Positions 11,185-21,877 of a stretch of 64,000 nt of DNA are shown here, piece after piece. This DNA is from Datisca glomerata (taxonomy: Eukaryota > Streptophyta > Magnoliopsida > Cucurbitales > Datiscaceae). Every line of letters starts with the position of its first letter. Position 1 is the stretch's first letter. The stretch lies in NCBI GenBank assembly GCA_003255025.1, contig QANY01003970.1, positions 620,001 through 684,000 of the forward strand. Direction: 5' to 3'. The notes under the pieces were generated by a model that was not told where the DNA came from, did not search any database, and saw nothing but the letters and a program-made list of their open reading frames with translations. Position numbers and translations under genes: made by a program.

Positions 11185-11420
11185 TAAGATAATGTATATT
11201 TTAAATGAGAATTAATTACGAAATTCTCAAAGTTCATATTTACTAAGATAATGTATATTTTAAAATATCGTTTGTCTTAGTAAAAAATATGACCGATAAA
11301 ATAATTTTGGGCTTACCATTCATTTTTTTGTTGTATCCTTTTACAACAGAACATGATGGGATAATTATTTACCCCAAAAATGAACCTGTTAAATTCAAAT
11401 TTCTTTCTTTTTCTCACAAT
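11185..11420 (+). pseudogene. Protease remnant of copy A with internal deletion
   Basis: Only the C-terminal part of the retropepsin-like protease survives, recognised by the IILGLPF motif at about 11306 (the hydrophobic-Gly motif of aspartic proteases). The DSGA active site seen in copies B and D is missing. The string AAGATAATGTATATTTTAAA is present twice (11187 and 11248), consistent with local rearrangement at the deletion. Confidence 0.5.
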
Positions 11421-11509
11421 TAAAAATTAAAAATTTTAAAGGAAAAATATGTTTCTAAATCCATAATATACTTTCTTCTAAAGAATAATAATTATGTTTT
11501 CTACAGGAT

Positions 11510-12345
11510 GAATTAAAATTCAAAAGAATTGAAGAACAGTTTCAGAATCCTGCTCTTCAAAAACAAATAAAAACTTTTGAACAAAGAATTATTTTCTGAC
11601 ATTCCTAATGCTTTATGACACGGAAAGCAACATACTGTCAGTCTACCTTATATTAAGGGATTTGACGAAAAGAATATCCCCATTAAGGCACGACCAATTC
11701 AAATGATTTCTGAAATACTCGAGTTATGTAAAAAGAAAATTGCAGAGCTTCTCAATAAAAATATCATTAAAAGGAGCAAATCTCCTTGGAAATTGAACGA
11801 GGAGTTCCTCGTTTATTCATTAATCATAAGCCCCTTAATAATATTTTGAAATGGATAAGATATTCAATACTAAATAAAATGGACTTAATCAAAAGACTTG
11901 GAGATGCGGTAGTATTCTCTAAGTTTGATATGAAATCTGGATTTTAGTAAATCCAGATAAATGAAAGTGATAAGTATAAAATTATATTTGTAAATTCATT
12001 TGGCCATTATGAATGGAATGCAATGCCTTTGGACTTAAGAATGCCCCCACTGAATTCCAAAATATAATGGATAAGATCTTTAATCAATTTACTGTTTTTT
12101 CAATCGTTTATATTGATGATGTTCTCATTTTCTCTAAAATAATAGTACAACATTGGAAACACCTTGAATTATTTGCTAGGATAATAAAACAAAATGTTTT
12201 AGTTATCTCTACGAGTAAAATTAAATTATTACGATCCAAGATTAGATTTCTAGGATTTGAAATACATCATTCTGTTATTAAACCAATTGATAGAGTCATA
12301 CAATTTGCTGACAAATTTTCTAATGAAATCGTTGACAAAACTTAG
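11510..12345 (+). pseudogene. Pararetrovirus reverse transcriptase remnant, copy A
   Basis: RT copies the pregenomic RNA into DNA. Motifs seen are the fingers region with KKIAELLNKNIIKRSKSPW (about 11731-11790), FGLKNAPTEFQ (about 12028) and the catalytic YIDDVLIFS palm motif (12112-12138). A conserved LRSKIRFLGFEIH segment follows. The YIDD active site is preserved in a 110-codon open stretch, but stops and frameshifts upstream (11790-12010) and a stop at 12343 disrupt the domain. Confidence 0.8.
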
Positions 12346-12915
12346 TTGCAAAGGTTTCTAGGATCTTTAAATTACATATCTGACTTTTACCATAAATTGA
12401 GAATTGATTGTAAGCCTCTCTTTGACGGGCTTACAAAGAATCCCCTTCCATGGACAATTGTCCATGCTGATTTAGTCAAAATAATTAAGGCTCATGTTAA
12501 GACACTTCCTTGTCTTGGCATCCCCACTAATAATTCTTTCAAAATTGTCTAGACCGATGCCTCTGATCTTGGATCTGGAGGTATCTTATTACAAAAAATC
12601 TCTCTAGATCACCTGAACAAATTGTGGAACTTGGACCCAATCTCAAGTCAATTATAGTAAAATTAAAAAAAGAAATCTTATCAGTTGTTTTGTGTGTACA
12701 AAAATTTTAGGATGACTTATTAAATAAAAAATTCCTTTTAAAATTGATTGTAAATCTATAAAACATGTTTTGGAAAAGAATGTTAAAAATATTACTTCCA
12801 AACAAATTTTTGCTCGATGGCAATCCATTCTCAGTATATTTGATTTTAATATTGAATTCATTCAAGGTATTAATAATTCAGTTCCTGCATTCCTTACCCA
12901 TGAATTTTTGCAGGG
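12346..12915 (+). pseudogene. RT connection and RNase H remnant, copy A
   Basis: It begins with QRFLGSLNYISDFYHKLR and NPLPW, the hallmark thumb/connection of caulimovirid polymerases, then KTLPCLGIP. A stop at 12550-12552 is followed by TDASDLGSGGILLQK, which carries the first catalytic Asp of RNase H. The domain then shifts frame and ends near SVPAFLTHEFLQG (about 12880-12915), the usual C-terminus of this RNase H. Confidence 0.75.
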
Positions 12916-13891
12916 TAGACAAGATGGGGTCTAAGCCTCAGGCCTCAAAGCATGGAACCAAAGGGGAATCTTTGATCATGCAATTGGCCCTCAAGGCCCA
13001 AAATAAAGAGGAGCATTCCCCTCCTAAACAATTAACAATTCTGGGGTCCATCAGGCCCAATTACCAAATAGTCCCATCAACCAATTTAACACACAATTTT
13101 CCCGCATCAGAATAGTGATTTTTCTCACTCTTGGTTTTTAAATTTCGATAATAATTTTAAAATTAATTTTTTAAAATGGTTCTTAAGATGGTGGTCCATT
13201 CATTATCATGTCTTAGAACTTTTCCCAATTAATTTGCAACAGAGTTTCTATTTATTTTTAGTGGTCCATAAGCCCTCACCAATTGAGGTTCCCTTTCCCC
13301 AAATACTCTATTTTCTAAATAAATATAAAATACCATGGATACTAAAATGACAATACTCAATCGAGGATGGAATTCTCACCAGACGCTATTATGTGCAGTG
13401 GTGGGACAAATTCAATACAAAAAAAAATCACATCCATCAACCAAGAATTTACAAAAGGCCATCCTACCCTAAAATTGGCCAATCCTTTTACCCAGGCTCC
13501 ATTAAAAACTAATGAGCCCATTAACCCAGAATCTCAATCCAAATCATCCGGTTCATTTAGAGAACCCAAACCTAAATCAAAAGCCGAATCCAAACCCTCT
13601 TCAAAGGGTAAATCCAAGGCCATAAAGCCAAAAACCAAATCAAACTAATAGTTAATCTAAAAATTGCTTCTCCTCCAAGAAGAAAATAACGATTCTGACT
13701 CTGAATCATCAACTGAGTCAAATCACCCAATCAAACCAAAATTCCAGAAAGGCCAATCGTCCAAAACTTCTTCTAAAAAATTGACAGATAAAAAAGGTTT
13801 GAAAGGTCACGACTTACCACAATGGGTATATGACCCATTTCAGGATTCACAAGATCCATTTGACAATATCGATTTAAGTGATGATGAATAA
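12916..13891 (+). pseudogene. Uncharacterised C-terminal module, copy A
   Basis: This lies directly downstream of RNase H. It includes a QLALKAQ stretch, a segment homologous to the IPWILKW ... YYVKWWDQFN motif seen in copy D, and a Ser/Lys/Pro-rich region followed by an acidic DSDSESS segment and an acidic C-terminus (DPFDNIDLSDDE). At least four breaks are present. The module recurs in copies B and D, so it was part of the ancestral virus. Its position would fit a transactivator or inclusion-body-like protein, but no motif proves that. Confidence 0.55.
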
Positions 13892-14169
13892 AATGAATAA
13901 ATGAATAAATTTTTCCCTTGGCAAAATACCAATATCAAGGAACAACAACAATGGCTCCACCAAAATAAAGTAACGACAGTCACAATGACTGTTTTTAGGA
14001 TACAATGATGAAGACGCAAGAATCGAATATAGCAATTATCAAAGAATCCAATATGCAGCAATCTCAATAACATTTCGACAACAGCAATCATGACAAAGCA
14101 ATTATGAAGATACGAAGACCAAGATAATAATTATCGAGGAATCCTTACATTTTGTTTTCTTCTATAATA

Positions 14170-14418
14170 TTTGTACTAATTGTCAAATAATCAAGCAACT
14201 ATTTATGCCTTTTTACTATTCTTAGTCAAAAGTAGAAATGTAAAATATTTTTACTTTTGTAGAATATAATAGTTTAGGTAAGTGATGAGTTCCTAGTGAG
14301 CTCCACTTCATTTGGCTATAAATAGGTAGAGTCATCTACCATTTGTGTCTTAGAACTGGTTTTTAACTTTTAACTATTTGAGAGCAAAACTTGTTTTGTG
14401 AAATAAAGCTTCAGGCTT
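14170..14418 (+). promoter_or_regulatory. Viral intergenic region of copy A: TATA box and poly(A) signal
   Basis: CTATAAATAG at 14316-14325 is a strong TATA box. AATAAA lies about 80 bp downstream (14402-14407). A promoter with a nearby downstream poly(A) signal is how pararetroviruses produce terminally redundant pregenomic RNA. The sequence stops at about 14417, where copy B begins in the opposite orientation. Confidence 0.65.
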
Positions 14419-14431
14419 GACTCTGATACCA
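14419..14431 (-). other. Primer-binding site at the end of copy B
   Basis: On the minus strand it reads TGGTATCAGAGTC, identical to copy D. It sits exactly at the boundary with copy A. Confidence 0.75.
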
Positions 14432-14760
14432 AAAGATGTAGAATCAAATATAATTATAAAGATATTATGAGGGGTATTAAGATGCAAGAATTAAACAAGA
14501 AACGAGTAAAAATTGTGTTAAGGTTAAGATATTAAGAGGGTGTATTAAGATGCAAGAATTAAACAACAAAACAGTAAAAACATTATTAAGGTGTAAGATT
14601 AAAAACTTACACAAAAAATGTTTATTGGCAACAATGAAATAGTGCTCCCGCTCACTATTTAACGTTGAAGAAAAAGAAGAAAGATTTACAAAAGAGGAGA
14701 AGAAGAAGAAGAAAAAGAAGAAGAAGAAGTTTTGTTTCACAAAACAAGTTTTTCTCTCAA
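14432..14760 (-). other. Leader of copy B with a 68-bp duplication and GAA-rich expansion
   Basis: GTATTAAGATGCAAGAATTA occurs at 14474 and again at 14542, a 68-bp direct duplication; copy D has a single copy. A polypurine (GAA)n-like run lies at about 14653-14730. The open frame on the minus strand here is a by-product of that run. Confidence 0.65.
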
Positions 14761-14810
14761 ATAGTTAAGAGTCGAAAACCAGTTCTGAGGAACAAATAGG
14801 AGAAGCCTTG

Positions 14811-14819
14811 CTATTTATA
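14811..14819 (-). promoter_or_regulatory. TATA box of copy B
   Basis: The minus strand reads TATAAATAG, in the same context as the TATA box of copy A (flanking sequence related to TTCATTTGGCTATAAATAGG). The downstream poly(A) hexamer of copy A has decayed to AAACAAA here. Confidence 0.6.
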
Positions 14820-14999
14820 ACCAAGTAAAGTGGAGTTCACCGAGAACCCATCATTTACCTAAATTATTATAGTTTACAAAAATAAAAATATTTTACATTT
14901 CTACTTTTGTCTATTTTTGACTAGAAATAGTAAAAAGTATAAATAATTGCCTAATTATTTGATAACTAGTACAATTATTACATAAGAAGATAAAATATA

Positions 15000-15360
15000 A
15001 AGATTCCTTGATAATTGTTATCTTCAGTCCTCGTGTCTTCACAATTGTTATGTCATGATTGTTGTCGTTGAAATGTCATTGTGCCTGTTGCACATTGGAT
15101 TCCTTGATAATTGTTATCTTGGATTCTTGTGCTTTGATTGTTGATTTTGGAGAAATCATAATTACTGTCTGCAAAAGTCATTATCACTAGTGTTATTGAT
15201 AATTTCTAGCCTTGAAGATCATTATGACTGTTGCATTGTGCTGAGGTGTTACCATAATACATCTTCAAAATTACTTTGATTCTTTGATTTTATTCAAACA
15301 TTGGCATTTTGTCAAAGGTGAATTCTTCGATTCTTTCACTAATTGATCTGAATTTACTCA
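15000..15360 (-). repeat. Direct repeats in the intergenic region of copy B
   Basis: GATTCCTTGATAATTGTTAT occurs at about 15003 and 15099, and related strings are found in copy D around 52.15-52.35 kb. No coding sequence was recognised; repeated short motifs upstream of a pararetroviral promoter may be regulatory, but this is inference. Confidence 0.5.
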
Positions 15361-16060
15361 TCATCATTGATATTGATATTATCAAATGAGTCATTCAATT
15401 GTTGAAGAGTAACATTTATGGATGATTAATAACTTGACTCTTCAGATGATTTAGAGTCAAATTTATCATTATCTTCCAAAATGTGAAGTATTTTTGGATT
15501 AATTGTTTCTCCAATTTAGGTTTAGGCTTTGAGACCTTTGATTTACCCTTTGGTTTGGAGGAATTTGAACTGGATATTTTCATTTATGGAGCTAGGTTAA
15601 TTAGCTCATTAATTTTTAATGGAGCTTAGGTAAAAGGGTTGGCCAATTTTAGGCTAGGATGGACATTTGTAAATTCATGGTTAATAGAGGCAATAATTTT
15701 CTGGGTGTAGAATTTATCTCACCATTTAACATGGTATTCTCTGGTGAGGATTTCATTTTCAACCGAGTATTTTCATTTCCAAATTCAAGGTATTTTGTAT
15801 TTGTTTGAAAAATAAAGTATTTGGGGAAATGAAACCTCAATTGCTGAGGGCTGGTAAACTTTTGAAAATAAATTGAAACATTGTTGTAAATCAATTGAAA
15901 AAAGTTCTAAGGTAAGACCATGAATGAACTATCATTTTAAGAACCAATTTAGAAAATCAATTTTAAAATTGCTATCAAAATTTAAAACCAAAAGTGAGAA
16001 AAATCACTATTTTGATGTAAGAAAATCTTGTGCCATACATCAATATAGTTAAAATAATTA
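15361..16060 (-). pseudogene. Uncharacterised C-terminal module, copy B
   Basis: This is homologous to the modules at 13.26-13.89 kb and 52.66-53.12 kb. Recognisable parts are the acidic Ser/Asp-rich end (about 15430-15480), the Lys/Ser-rich linker (about 15500-15560) and the segment near 15700-15900 that corresponds to the WWD-containing block. The WWD itself is altered and frames change repeatedly. Confidence 0.5.
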
Positions 16061-16499
16061 TATTATTTTTTATTCAAAATTACTTTGAAACTTGAAGGAT
16101 GGATTTTACAATCCTCCATACTTATGATCCTGAGGATAGAGAAAGAATGGTAAATGATTCGTTCCTCAGAACTCTTGATTCGGCTAATTTTATAGATTTT
16201 ATTTTTAAGAGGATGTCTCTATAGAAATTGAGATTTTTGTTTCTGTGGCTAGGGGCGAAATGAAAATTTGGAAGGAAATAGGATTTTGCTATTTCAGTAT
16301 GGTCTTTCAAATGAGCGAATGAGAGCTCAATATGAAAGAGATTTTTAGTGGAGATTTTTCTTAAGTATTGTGATGGTTTTTTGTATTTGTTGATCGGTTG
16401 ATTGAATGATTTGTCATCAAGAGGTTCAGTAATTGGGGAAAATTGGTTGACTGGGGTTATTGGTGATTGGGTCTGAAGGACCCAAGTATTGCTAATTGG

Positions 16500-17032
16500 A
16501 TTTGGTTAGGAGTAGAAGACTCCTATTTGATTTGGGCTTTAAGGGCCAATTGTGTAGTCGAAGACTCTTCTATTATTGAACCATTCATCATTTTCACATG
16601 TTTTCTGAAAGTGATTTTGATTCTTTTAGTTAGAGATTCTACAACATGCCTATGAATTTTTTGAAAGCTGTCAGGCATGACAAAGAAAGTTCCTTCCAGA
16701 ATCAAAATTTCTTTAATTATTTTATTTAGAAATTTAATTTTAAATACAGCTTGTCCAAAAATGTTCACAATTAAAATTTCTCTGTTATCGTAACAGATTT
16801 CATTATGTATGCGAAAACTTATTTTTTCACCATTTTCATACTATTGAATTAATGTTACATTGAAGTCATGCTTCAACCCAACATCTTCCATAATTTTATC
16901 CAATTCATTAAACCAGACATTTCTTGTATATTCAAATTCATTGAACCTTTTGATTTTAAAAGAATTTTGATTGAGCATTCTCAGTTCTACCTTATTGTAT
17001 TCTAGTAGGCCAGAATTCTCAAATTTCTCCAT
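16500..17032 (-). pseudogene. Post-RT segment of copy B (unknown function)
   Basis: Two open pieces (17032-16841 and 16768-16523) read in series: ELRMLNQNSFKIKRFNEFEY, then GTFFVMPDSFQK and MNGSIIEESSTTQLALKAQ. Copy D has the same FFVMxDxFQKxHRxxV and MxDGSIIE blocks at 53.7-53.96 kb. In copy A only the QLALKAQ end survives. I do not recognise a known fold. Confidence 0.5.
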
Positions 17033-17259
17033 TGTAGAATCTTGAAATGATTCCTTGCAAAAATTTACCGAGAATAGGCTGCTACCTGGCTAGAATTTGT
17101 TTGAAAGTAATATTTTTCCATCCAAAACACATTTTTCATATTTGCAGTTAATTTTTAAAAGACATGTTTGAATCAAAGTAAATTGTATGATTTGATCAAT
17201 GAAATAACAAATTTCAAGTCTTGTAAATCTATTCTTATATTGAAACAGTTTGGTTCTAT

Positions 17260-18250
17260 TTGCAGATAAATATCTTGTTTTATTATCTTGACAATCAATC
17301 CAAAGTATTTATCATATCTATTAATGTAAACAATCAAGAAATTCAATCAGTACTGTCAAAAAATATTATTAATGCAGACAATCGAGAAATCAGTAAATTG
17401 ATTAAAGAGTTTAATCATTATATTCTAAAATTTTTTTTGAAGCAAATTCAAGATCAAATGACATTATTTTACATTTATAATGATTAAATATAATTTTGTA
17501 TCTATCAATCTTGTTTTACCGAAATCCAGATTTTATGTCAACAGTATCTCCAAGTCTGTTGATGAAGTCATTTTGGTTTGGTATTGGATATTTTATCTAT
17601 TCCAAAATATTGTTAAAGAGTTTGTAATTTAATGAGGAACTCTTCGTTCAAGATTTTAATTTGATTTTGAAGAGCTTGTTCTTCAATTTTGTCTTATAGA
17701 AAACATAATTGTTTTCTTTTGCAAGAAATTAGATTTATGGATTTGAAAACATAAATCTAATTTCTCATTGTAAAAAAAAGAAAGAAATTTAAATTTTACA
17801 GGTTCATTCACGAGATAAGTAATTATCCTATCACGCTCTGTTGTAAATGGATACAACAGAGAGGTGAATTGTACACCTAAGATTATTTTACTAAGACAAA
17901 TGATGATTTAAAACATATATTGTCTTGGCAAATATGAACTTTGAAGATTTCATATTTGATATGCATATGAGTATCATTGGCAGATGACAAAGATTCTTTT
18001 GTCTTCTTGAAGTATTTGGTTGGAACGAGTCATTCATACATACAATTCAAGTCTGCTCCTGAATCAACAAGAGCCATTGTTGTAAAATCAAAATCTTGAA
18101 TTATTATTTTGACTATTATGTGCCATTTTTTTATTTTGGTCTGATTAAGAATTTGGATGAAATTATCATTGTTTTGATTGTTGATAATAGGTTCTTCAAC
18201 ATCATTATCAGAAATTGAAAATTTATTAGGTTCTCCTAGTTCACTAAATT
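17260..18250 (-). pseudogene. Protease and RT remnants, copy B
   Basis: The retropepsin active site DSGA is encoded at 18054-18065 within an ALVDSGADLNCM context. An RT start related to that of copies A and D follows at about 17640-17500, then short unrecognisable pieces. The palm YIDD motif could not be found, so the RT is truncated or too diverged to read. Confidence 0.55.
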
Positions 18251-18575
18251 CCTGATTCTTAATTAAACTCTATATTTTAAAAAGGTTTAATTCTTATTTT
18301 ATTTCTCTGTTTGAATTTTTTTATTTTTTATTTCAATTTTAATATTTTTAATTTTTTGTGAAGTTCCTGTAAGGTAACTTCTTTTTCTTTTTCTTTAATT
18401 TTATTGAATTTTCCAAAGGTTTGCGAAAGGCTTACAGTATTGTTATTATTAGACTTAGTATTTTATTTCTTTAGAATTACTTACCTAAATCTTTCTAGAT
18501 ATTCTTATTTTAATTCTGGATTCTCAATTTTACTAATTAAGTCTAACAATAGGTTTTCTTGTTCTTTATTTTTAT

Positions 18576-18860
18576 TTAAAATATTAATTTTTTGACAACA
18601 AATATCCCTACACCCATTAATATGTTAGGAGAATCACTGTCAGAACTTGAGGAGTTATATTCAGAGGATTCAGGGGATTCAAATTCTCCTAAATCTTCAT
18701 TACCACTCTTGTAATAATCTATTGCTTCTAAGATTCTAAACAATTCTTGTTTATTTTCTTCAGAGATTTTTAATTGATTAATTTTATATTTAACTTGATA
18801 AGTATTTGCAAAAGACCATTTTATGCTCATTTTTGTGTTATTGTCTCCTACAAAGCTTAT
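18576..18860 (-). pseudogene. Coat protein C-terminus with degenerate zinc knuckle, copy B
   Basis: The segment corresponds to the CFKCGQ zinc knuckle of copy D but reads IKWSFANTYQVK, so the first cysteines are lost. An acidic serine run (SEYNSSSSDSDSP) follows, nearly identical to that of copy D. The copy ends about 100 bp further on. Confidence 0.6.
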
Positions 18861-18960
18861 GATTCCTTCTAGGGTTTAAATGAAAATTCTTTCTATTTTC
18901 TGGGAAGGAACAGTAGTGGATATACTATACTGCTCAAAAAAATTATGTAATATTAAATAG

Positions 18961-19560
18961 CATTTATGATACCTCACCTTCATGAGTAGTATAAAAGGAG
19001 GCATTTCCCTCCTCATTTTACACACCAAAGAAGCATTCTAGCTCTCTTTTTCTCTCAATTCTTAGTCTCCACGTTTTTTTTTCTAGTTTTTCTTCAAGTT
19101 TTCTTAGTTTGGTTTTCAGTTCGGTCCCGACAGTTTTCGTTTAAGTCCTGGTTTGATTTTTGGTTCAGTCCGGTTTGGTTTATTTTCAGTTTCCGTCGAC
19201 GGTTTGGTTTTTCAGTCTAGGTTTTGGTTTTGCGTTGTTACTGGTGGTAGAATTCTGATAAGTTAGTTCGATCAATGTGGTGAAGTTAGATGCTCTTCAA
19301 CTACCTCAAACCGTTTTAAGGAAACTTAGGAAACATACGTCGTTATCAACCTCAGTACCACAAATAAGGTGGCGTAACTGTTTTAAGGAAACTATGCAAA
19401 CAAGACTCGGTTTGATTTCTCATTATATTGTTACTCCGTCATATTTATTTAATGTTGGTATTTACTTTATTTATATTTCGTAATTATTGTATTTGTATTA
19501 TTTATTCATAACTATATTATATACCTGCTGTAATTAATATATTCACAGATTATTCTATTA
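18961..19560 (+). promoter_or_regulatory. LTR-like promoter region with strong TATA box
   Basis: AGTATAAAAGGAGG (about 18987-19000) is a canonical TATA box. A C/T-rich leader follows about 30 bp later (TCTCTTTTTCTCTCAATTC). No coding region follows directly. The layout resembles the U3-R-U5 part of an LTR or an orphan promoter. The 68-codon open frame at 19277-19483 is not recognised. Confidence 0.35.
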
Positions 19561-21190
19561 TTGTTATTTCCATTTAATTTTATCATGCAATACATTATTT
19601 TCAACGATCAACAACTCCATCGCGTGCAAATTGAAATAGCGTTGAGATAATATTTGTTTAATTCAAAACCCAATTAAATATTATTATATTACAGCAAGTT
19701 TTGATTTGTCCAAGTTTGAACCTTGTATTAGATAGATTTTAAATGGCTTGTCCCGCATCTACCCAAGCGCGCTCTTTACCCTGTAATTGTTTTGTTACTA
19801 TACGATTGGTGGGGGTAGCTTGAGAATTTATCGGCGTGATGTTAAATAGAAAGTTTCGTAGATTGTGGGTATTTCCCCCGAACAGGTGATCAGATTATAG
19901 TTGTTCTGCTTGTATTTTGGTTATTGCTATTTTTTTAAGGATTATTCTTTCAAAATTAATTGCACAAATTTGTGCAGATTTGAGAAACTGTGCTTCAAAT
20001 TTTGATGGACTCCTAAATCTTAACTGATCAGTCACTCATTGTGGCCCGAGTCAGGTATCATGCAGAGTATTCTCTCTAGAAATAGTTGATTCAAACACCT
20101 TATAGAAAAGCTCATCAGTTCTCATTCAGACAACAATGGAAGTTTGTTTATTGGTGCCTTTGTGATGATGCGCGTGGTCTTAAAGGGGGAGGGTGGGGGC
20201 TCATTCGGTCAAGTAGAGAAGGAAACTTAAACTGGAGATTGAAGAGATTAAGAGGCATGAAACTTATACGTGAACTTATTATCTTAGAAGAAGGCATTTC
20301 TAGAGCTAGTGTTTGGTATGCTTTTTCTCTCTACTTGACTTTATTTTGTCAGAAAAGGATTAATAGTTTGAAAATAAATCCTAATAGTTTAGATATGTTT
20401 CTCTTTACCATGTAATTGTTTTGTTACTGTAAGACTGGTGGGGGGGAAAGAACTACAGCACGTACTTTATGGTTTTTATATATTATATTGTTGGATGTCT
20501 TAACTGATTGTTTTGTTTTTACATTTTGATGCTACTACATTGTGTGTTTCGGAAATTGTTGATGGGTTTTGGATCTTTTATCGTCTTAATTGAAGATTTT
20601 TGTTTTTGTTTTTCTTTTCATACGCTCTTGATTGTTTCTCCTTCTCTGCATTTGATTTCTTTTGGTCTTGTTTTCCTGCGGCTGTATTAATTTATTTATT
20701 TTATGTCATGTATCACTTAAAGCTAATAAATATGAAGTGTTTGTCGGGATTTTGATTGTGAAGATTAACACGTTTTCTATCTTGGAAGCTAATTGACAAG
20801 AAATTTGAAGATCTGATTTCTCTTCAACTTAGTTTGTAGAGAAACTTTGTGTTTTAGGTGAGACATCTAAAGGTTCTTGAAGAATTACCAATACTGAGCC
20901 GTCGATGTTAAAGATAAGCTGAGGGTTTATTTGGGAGATTGGAAGTACTGATATTTTAAAGATGTGTATATTAGTATGGCTCGCTAAATGTTATGCTTAG
21001 TGTGTGAGAAAAATAAATGTCAGGTCAATGAGGAAGATTTAGTATAATAAAGTAATAGTTTAGCTTTAGGTCATAATGTATACGAGATTGCATGTGAGAA
21101 TTGTTGCTACAATCACTAGCTTAAAAAATCTACTTCTTCGTGAGAGAGGTGGATTTTACTGATAATGATTTTTATTTAAAGCAAAACTGT
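19561..21190. other. Unassigned interval with one internal repeat
   Basis: TGTAATTGTTTTGTTACT plus a following GGTGGGGG occurs at about 19780-19815 and again at about 20412-20450. A 109-codon open frame lies between (20086-20415) with a basic segment (GNLNWRLKRLRGMKLIREL), but I recognise no family. The rest is T-rich with no supported gene. Confidence 0.35.
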
Positions 21191-21865
21191 CTTTCGGTCA
21201 TAGAGTATATCATACAAAAGTGAGAATTGTATTTTTTTTAGAATCAACTACGTTTTTATTATCAACAAGCCCCAAGGTCCGTTCAACAAACAATATCTCA
21301 TGTACAAATACATCTCCTAATACATGTAGTCTTACATAGACAATTAAATGTACACTTTTAAGAAATTTTATATGACAACCCAAAATTAAAGTTTTTGACA
21401 AATCAGATAATTCTTATCTAACTGAAAATATTTATATACCATTTGGTCATGAATTATAAATATCTCATTTTAGAACCACATTTTTTAAATGCAATATCGC
21501 TATCTATTTAAGATATGAAGAAAACGTGCAACACATGTAATTGCCTACTAGTGGATCAAAATTATAATTCTTCTACAATATATTCATTTTTTGTTAAAGG
21601 TAAATTTGATAACCAAGAAAAACACAATATTCACAATTTTCAAGGGGCATACTCCAAAAAAACAGAAAATAAAAACCTATGAAGAATATGCCTAATTCTC
21701 ACTAAGAAATCAATCATCTCCCTAATCATAAGATACATCTTCTTAAATAAGATGGATATATCAAGCATCTTCCCAAAGAAAATATATACATTTTTATAAC
21801 GTACTAAACTCTACCTATATTCTAAAGCCCTAAAAAAGTACAAACGTTAAAAGGAATCAAATTGT
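21191..21865. other. AT-rich interval, nothing recognised
   Basis: Short frames only, with no splice pattern, repeat or domain that I could support. Confidence 0.4.
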
Positions 21866-21877
21866 TGTTCAATCTTT

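Larger units (their letters stand above)
7981..14418 (+). mobile_element. Endogenous pararetrovirus copy A (Caulimoviridae), decayed
   Basis: This is an integrated, non-functional relic of a plant DNA pararetrovirus. In order it carries a tRNA-Met primer-binding site, a movement protein region, a coiled-coil gag-like segment, coat protein, a protease remnant, reverse transcriptase, RNase H, a C-terminal module of unknown function, and a promoter/poly(A) intergenic region. It has no LTRs and no integrase. Stops and frameshifts occur in every coding block. The RNase H-proximal sequence is closest in style to petuvirus/florendovirus-type endogenous viruses, but the genus is uncertain. Confidence 0.85.
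14419..18960 (-). mobile_element. Endogenous pararetrovirus copy B, partial, inverted relative to A
   Basis: Read on the minus strand it holds a degenerate zinc-knuckle region, protease, RT remnants, the post-RT segment, the C-terminal module, the intergenic promoter and a leader that ends at the primer-binding site. It lacks movement protein, most of the coat protein and a recognisable RNase H. It shares family with A, C and D. Its end is joined tail to tail with the end of copy A. Confidence 0.8.

Noticed and set aside
7981..14418. Classification of the viral copies as Ty3/gypsy elements
   Set aside because: No LTR or integrase was found; movement-protein and coat-protein motifs, a tRNA-Met primer site with single intergenic promoter, and the QRFLGSLNYISDF/NPLPW connection indicate Caulimoviridae.
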